Shown: piece by piece, positions 5,923 through 8,321 of the stretch
Layout: each line of letters starts with the position of its first letter
Position numbering within the stretch: position 1 is the stretch's first letter
DNA from: JANRKH01 sp033763595
Lineage (GTDB): Bacteria > Pseudomonadota > Alphaproteobacteria > Rickettsiales > Rickettsiaceae
DNA: 8,321 nt
NCBI GenBank assembly: GCA_033763595.1
Contig: JANRKH010000069.1
Span: 1 to 8,321, forward strand
Reading direction: 5' to 3'
Made by a program: the position numbers and the translations under genes
Notes under the pieces: model-generated
Told to the model about the DNA's origin: nothing
The model's database searches: none
What the model saw: only the letters and a program-made list of their open reading frames with translations

Positions 5923-6887
5923 AATATTACACAAAGGATATAAATCTCATTTACAATAAAATAAAGATTGGGGAAATTACCGCTCTATTATTATACGGGC
6001 CTGACACAGGCTCTGTAGAGCACGCAATTAAGGCTCTTGCTAAAACACTCGCCCTGCCTATCAATAGCGCAGAAATTTCCAGACTACACTCCGCTTTGTC
6101 AAACACCAGCCTACTCGAAGAAAAATCAATTATTAAAATCGATTGCCCCGGCAAATTTGATGCATATATGAAAGACTTACTTCTACAAAGATGGAATAAT
6201 TTTCCCGTAATTATTACAGATGAACTCGAGACAAGTAACTCTTTAAGAAAATTTTTCGAAAAAGAACATAGTCTTGCAGTAATTGCTTTTTACCCACTCG
6301 AAGAAAGAGATACTTCAAAACTTGTTCTAGAAATAATAACAAAGGAACAAAAACAAATAGATACAGAAGCTTTTGTTTATTTAACTACAAAACTAAAAGG
6401 CAATAGAAACTTAATTCTGACGGAATTAGAAAAATTACTACTATTTTGCACAAATCACCAAACTATAAGATTAGAAGATTGTATAAACTCAATTTCTGAT
6501 GAACTAGATGCTGATCCAGACCTCTTATGTACTTCATTTGCCGAAAAGAATTATGCAAATTTTTTTATAGAGCTAGAAAGACTAAAGGCAAAATCCATAA
6601 GTAATATATGGATTTTAAGAGCACTTGCAAGATTCTATATTAATCTTCTTAAGGTACAATTACTTGTTCAGGATGGCACCGATCTAGCGTCTGCAGTAAA
6701 ATCACTAAAACCTCAAATTTTTTACAAAATAGCCCCAAAATTTTGCCAAATAGTAAAAACTATATCAAATGACGAGCTAGTAGATACACTTGACAATCTG
6801 ACTAAAGCGGAAATCGAAGCCAAATTAGGACTAGAAGAATATTCTATCGACTTACTATTCATGGATTATATTAAATCCCATTTTTAA
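5919..6887 (+). CDS. holA: DNA polymerase III subunit delta
   Basis: The delta subunit of the clamp loader, which opens the beta sliding clamp during replication. The 322-residue length is close to the family norm of about 330-345. Seen in the sequence are LLYGPDTGSVEHAIKALAK (24-42), the degenerate P-loop-like start typical of HolA; NSLRKFFE (107-114), matching the family's SLRKxFE; VIAFYPLEERD (121-131); KGNRNLILTELEKLLLF (about 159-175), the RNxxLTELEKL signature; and a helical C-terminal collar domain with ILRALARFYINLLK and a TKAEIEAKLGLEE-type stretch near the end. These motifs are divergent from E. coli but characteristic of alphaproteobacterial delta. The ATG lies within ATGA shared with the trmJ stop and has no evident Shine-Dalgarno, so translation is probably coupled. 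It is the last gene of the operon; no clear terminator follows. Confidence 0.9.
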   Translation: MKYYTKDINLIYNKIKIGEITALLLYGPDTGSVEHAIKALAKTLALPINSAEISRLHSALSNTSLLEEKSIIKIDCPGKFDAYMKDLLLQRWNNFPVIITDELETSNSLRKFFEKEHSLAVIAFYPLEERDTSKLVLEIITKEQKQIDTEAFVYLTTKLKGNRNLILTELEKLLLFCTNHQTIRLEDCINSISDELDADPDLLCTSFAEKNYANFFIELERLKAKSISNIWILRALARFYINLLKVQLLVQDGTDLASAVKSLKPQIFYKIAPKFCQIVKTISNDELVDTLDNLTKAEIEAKLGLEEYSIDLLFMDYIKSHF

Positions 6888-7290
6888 ATAGTTTCGCGCT
6901 TAAAATTCCAGATCTACTACTCCAAATCTTGTAAAAAATCTGATTGACAGCTGTTAACGTTATTGTATAGTTAGATATGCTTGTTATCAACTTTCTTAAC
7001 TGTTGGAAATAAACATTAGTAATAAATAGTTAGAAATAAGCTCATAGTAACAAAGAAATTGTAGTAATTAAAAATTAAATAGAGCTAAAGCATATAGAGT
7101 TTCTTTGGCCATAAAATCAAACAGATAAACGTAAGTTACATAAACCATACATAATGTTCTATATTTTTTAAAAAACAAGATTGTAAAAATAATTACTAGT
7201 TTTTATAGAATGAAGCTAGAGACTTAAGAATGAAAAAAAAATATAATATAGTACAAATAATTTTAACATAAATAATTAGGTAACTTAACT
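6888..7290. other. AT-rich spacer with probable long leader of the TPR gene
   Basis: About 400 bp without a convincing gene. It contains a near-consensus promoter at 6944-6971, so a leader of about 310 nt would precede the TPR start unless a nearer promoter is used; TATAAT occurs at 7242-7247 but lacks a good -35. Two tiny ORFs (6977-7012, 12 codons; 7230-7271, 13 codons) lack ribosome binding sites and are not annotated. I recognise no riboswitch or known small RNA, and no clear terminator for holA. Confidence 0.4.
6944..6971 (+). promoter_or_regulatory. Near-consensus sigma-70 promoter
   Basis: A perfect TTGACA (6944-6949), a 16-nt spacer and TATAGT (6966-6971, one mismatch to TATAAT). It is the best promoter in the window. 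It points at the TPR gene 320 bases downstream, or at an unrecognised small RNA lying between. Confidence 0.6.
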
Positions 7291-8321
7291 ATGTTTAGAA
7301 ATATATTTAATGCATTATTTACTGACATTGGAGACTTTGGAAATTTTTTATCCGCCACACAAGCTTTTAACGCTGGTAATGAGTTTTACGGCCGGGGTGA
7401 ATATCAGGGAGCTCTTGAGGCCTATGATAAAGCAATCAGGCTAAAGCCGGAAGATAATAAATTTTGTGCAAAAGCCTACAATAACAAAGGAAATGCGCTT
7501 ATTGCTCTTTCAAGATACGGGGATGCACTCCTCTCTTATGACGAAGCAATCAGGATAAAACCGGATTTTGCAGATGCCTACGTTAACAAAGGAATTGCCC
7601 TTTATAATCTTTCGAGATACGAGGAAGCACTCCCCTTCTATGATGAAGCAATCAGTATAAAACCAGAAGATAATGAATTTTGTGCAAGAGCCTACTATAA
7701 CAAAGGAAATGCCCTTAGTAATCTTTCAAGATATACGGATGCACTCCTCTCCTATGATGAAGCAATAAGGCTAAAGCAAGATTATGCAAGTGCCTACTAT
7801 AGCAAAGGACTTGCTCTTAGTAATCTTGCAAGATATGAGGATGCACTCCTCTTCTATGATGAAGCAATCAGGCTAGATCCAAATGATGCAGAAGCCCACA
7901 ATAACAAAGGAAATGCCCTTCTTACTCTTTCAAGATACAAGGAGGCACTCCCATCCTATGATGAAGCAATCAGGCTAAAACCGGATTTAGCAGAAGCCTA
8001 CAATAACAAAGGAATTACCCTTGGTAATCTTTCAAAATACACTGAATCACTCCTCTTCTATGGAGAAGCAATCAGGCGAAAACCAGAAGATAATGAATTT
8101 TGTGCAAGTGCCTACGTTAACAAAGGACATGCCCTTGATAATCTTTCAAAATATGAGGATGCAATCGCGTCCTTTAATGAAGCAATAAGATTAAATGATA
8201 AACTCATACTTGCTTATTTAGGAAAAGCAAAAACTCTTCAAAAGACAATAGAAGATGATAGATTGCTTAGTACAAAAACTAGTTTTTCCTCTTTCTCTAA
8301 AAAAACTAAAATTACTAAAGA
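7291..8321 (+). CDS. Tetratricopeptide (TPR) repeat protein, 3'-truncated by the window edge
   Basis: ATG 7291 is preceded by AGG at 7278-7280; the frame stays open to the right edge, giving 343 visible residues and no stop. After a short N-terminal segment (1-21, MFRNIFNALFTDIGDFGNFL) with no clear signal peptide come eight TPR units at 22-59, 60-93, 94-131, 132-165, 166-199, 200-233, 234-271 and 272-305. The consensus is AxAYxNKGxALxNLSRYxDALxSYDEAIRLKPD, read here in parts, with the canonical small and aromatic residues. Units 1, 3 and 7 are 38 residues long because of a four-residue insertion giving EDN(E/K)FC; the others are 34. A Ser/Lys/Thr-rich segment (about 315-343) follows and may lead to another domain beyond the window. 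TPRs are protein-binding scaffolds; in intracellular bacteria such proteins are often abundant and some are effectors, but no secretion signal is proven. It appears to be transcribed alone. Confidence 0.9.
   Translation, partial: MFRNIFNALFTDIGDFGNFLSATQAFNAGNEFYGRGEYQGALEAYDKAIRLKPEDNKFCAKAYNNKGNALIALSRYGDALLSYDEAIRIKPDFADAYVNKGIALYNLSRYEEALPFYDEAISIKPEDNEFCARAYYNKGNALSNLSRYTDALLSYDEAIRLKQDYASAYYSKGLALSNLARYEDALLFYDEAIRLDPNDAEAHNNKGNALLTLSRYKEALPSYDEAIRLKPDLAEAYNNKGITLGNLSKYTESLLFYGEAIRRKPEDNEFCASAYVNKGHALDNLSKYEDAIASFNEAIRLNDKLILAYLGKAKTLQKTIEDDRLLSTKTSFSSFSKKTKITK
7354..8205. repeat. DNA repeats underlying the TPR units
   Basis: Eight 102- or 114-bp units encode the TPRs. Similarity extends to the DNA: a 30-bp stretch is identical at 7659-7688 and 8079-8108 (units 3 and 7, 420 bp apart), and short blocks such as GATGAAGCAATCAGG recur in most units. 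This level of nucleotide identity suggests fairly recent internal duplication or gene conversion. Confidence 0.8.

Noticed and set aside
5259..6154. Minus-strand open frames opposite trmJ and holA
   Set aside because: They are shadow frames of well-supported genes.
6873..6887. 15-bp match AAATCCCATTTTTAA to 881-895 inside the palindromic element
   Set aside because: It lies across the holA stop, lacks the partner inverted arm, and a 15-base AT-rich match is not surprising in a window of this size.
6977..7271. Tiny ORFs at 6977-7012 and 7230-7271
   Set aside because: They have 12 and 13 codons, no Shine-Dalgarno, and the first begins at or before the likely transcription start.

Overview
This AT-rich window, with heavy use of A/T-ending codons, looks like the chromosome of a reduced-genome alphaproteobacterium, most probably a member of Rickettsiales. 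The indications are the gene families present (KdsB with a QGDMP motif, a short BirA without a DNA-binding domain, a short HolA), long AT-rich spacers, palindromic intergenic elements and a TPR protein of the kind common in host-associated bacteria. This placement is inferred from sequence character and recall of families, not from a search.

Layout. Bases 1-756 hold the 3' end of an unrecognised plus-strand gene; the 115 bases after its stop look like decayed continuation of the same reading. A nested palindromic, MITE-like element (876-983) separates it from the convergent minus-strand mgtE (1008-2384), a magnesium transporter. A largely non-coding stretch of about 1.3 kb (2385-3729) carries two minus-strand tRNA genes with encoded CCA, tRNA-Leu(GAG) and tRNA-Lys(TTT), with plausible promoters and one clear terminator. 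It also holds a second long inverted repeat, a 15-bp triplet tandem repeat, and a possible 25-codon leader ORF with a good ribosome binding site.

A compact plus-strand operon follows: kdsB (CMP-Kdo synthesis for LPS), birA (biotin-protein ligase), trmJ (tRNA 2'-O-methyltransferase) and holA (DNA polymerase III delta). The genes overlap by 1, 11 and 4 nt, which implies one transcript and translational coupling; the functions are unrelated housekeeping ones. After about 400 bp of AT-rich spacer with a near-consensus promoter, a TPR-repeat gene begins at 7291 and runs off the right edge.

I see no convincing new multi-gene system. The best candidates for follow-up are the leader ORF before kdsB, the two palindromic elements, the decayed tail of the first gene, the long leader before the TPR gene, and the alternating 38/34-residue architecture of the TPR protein.
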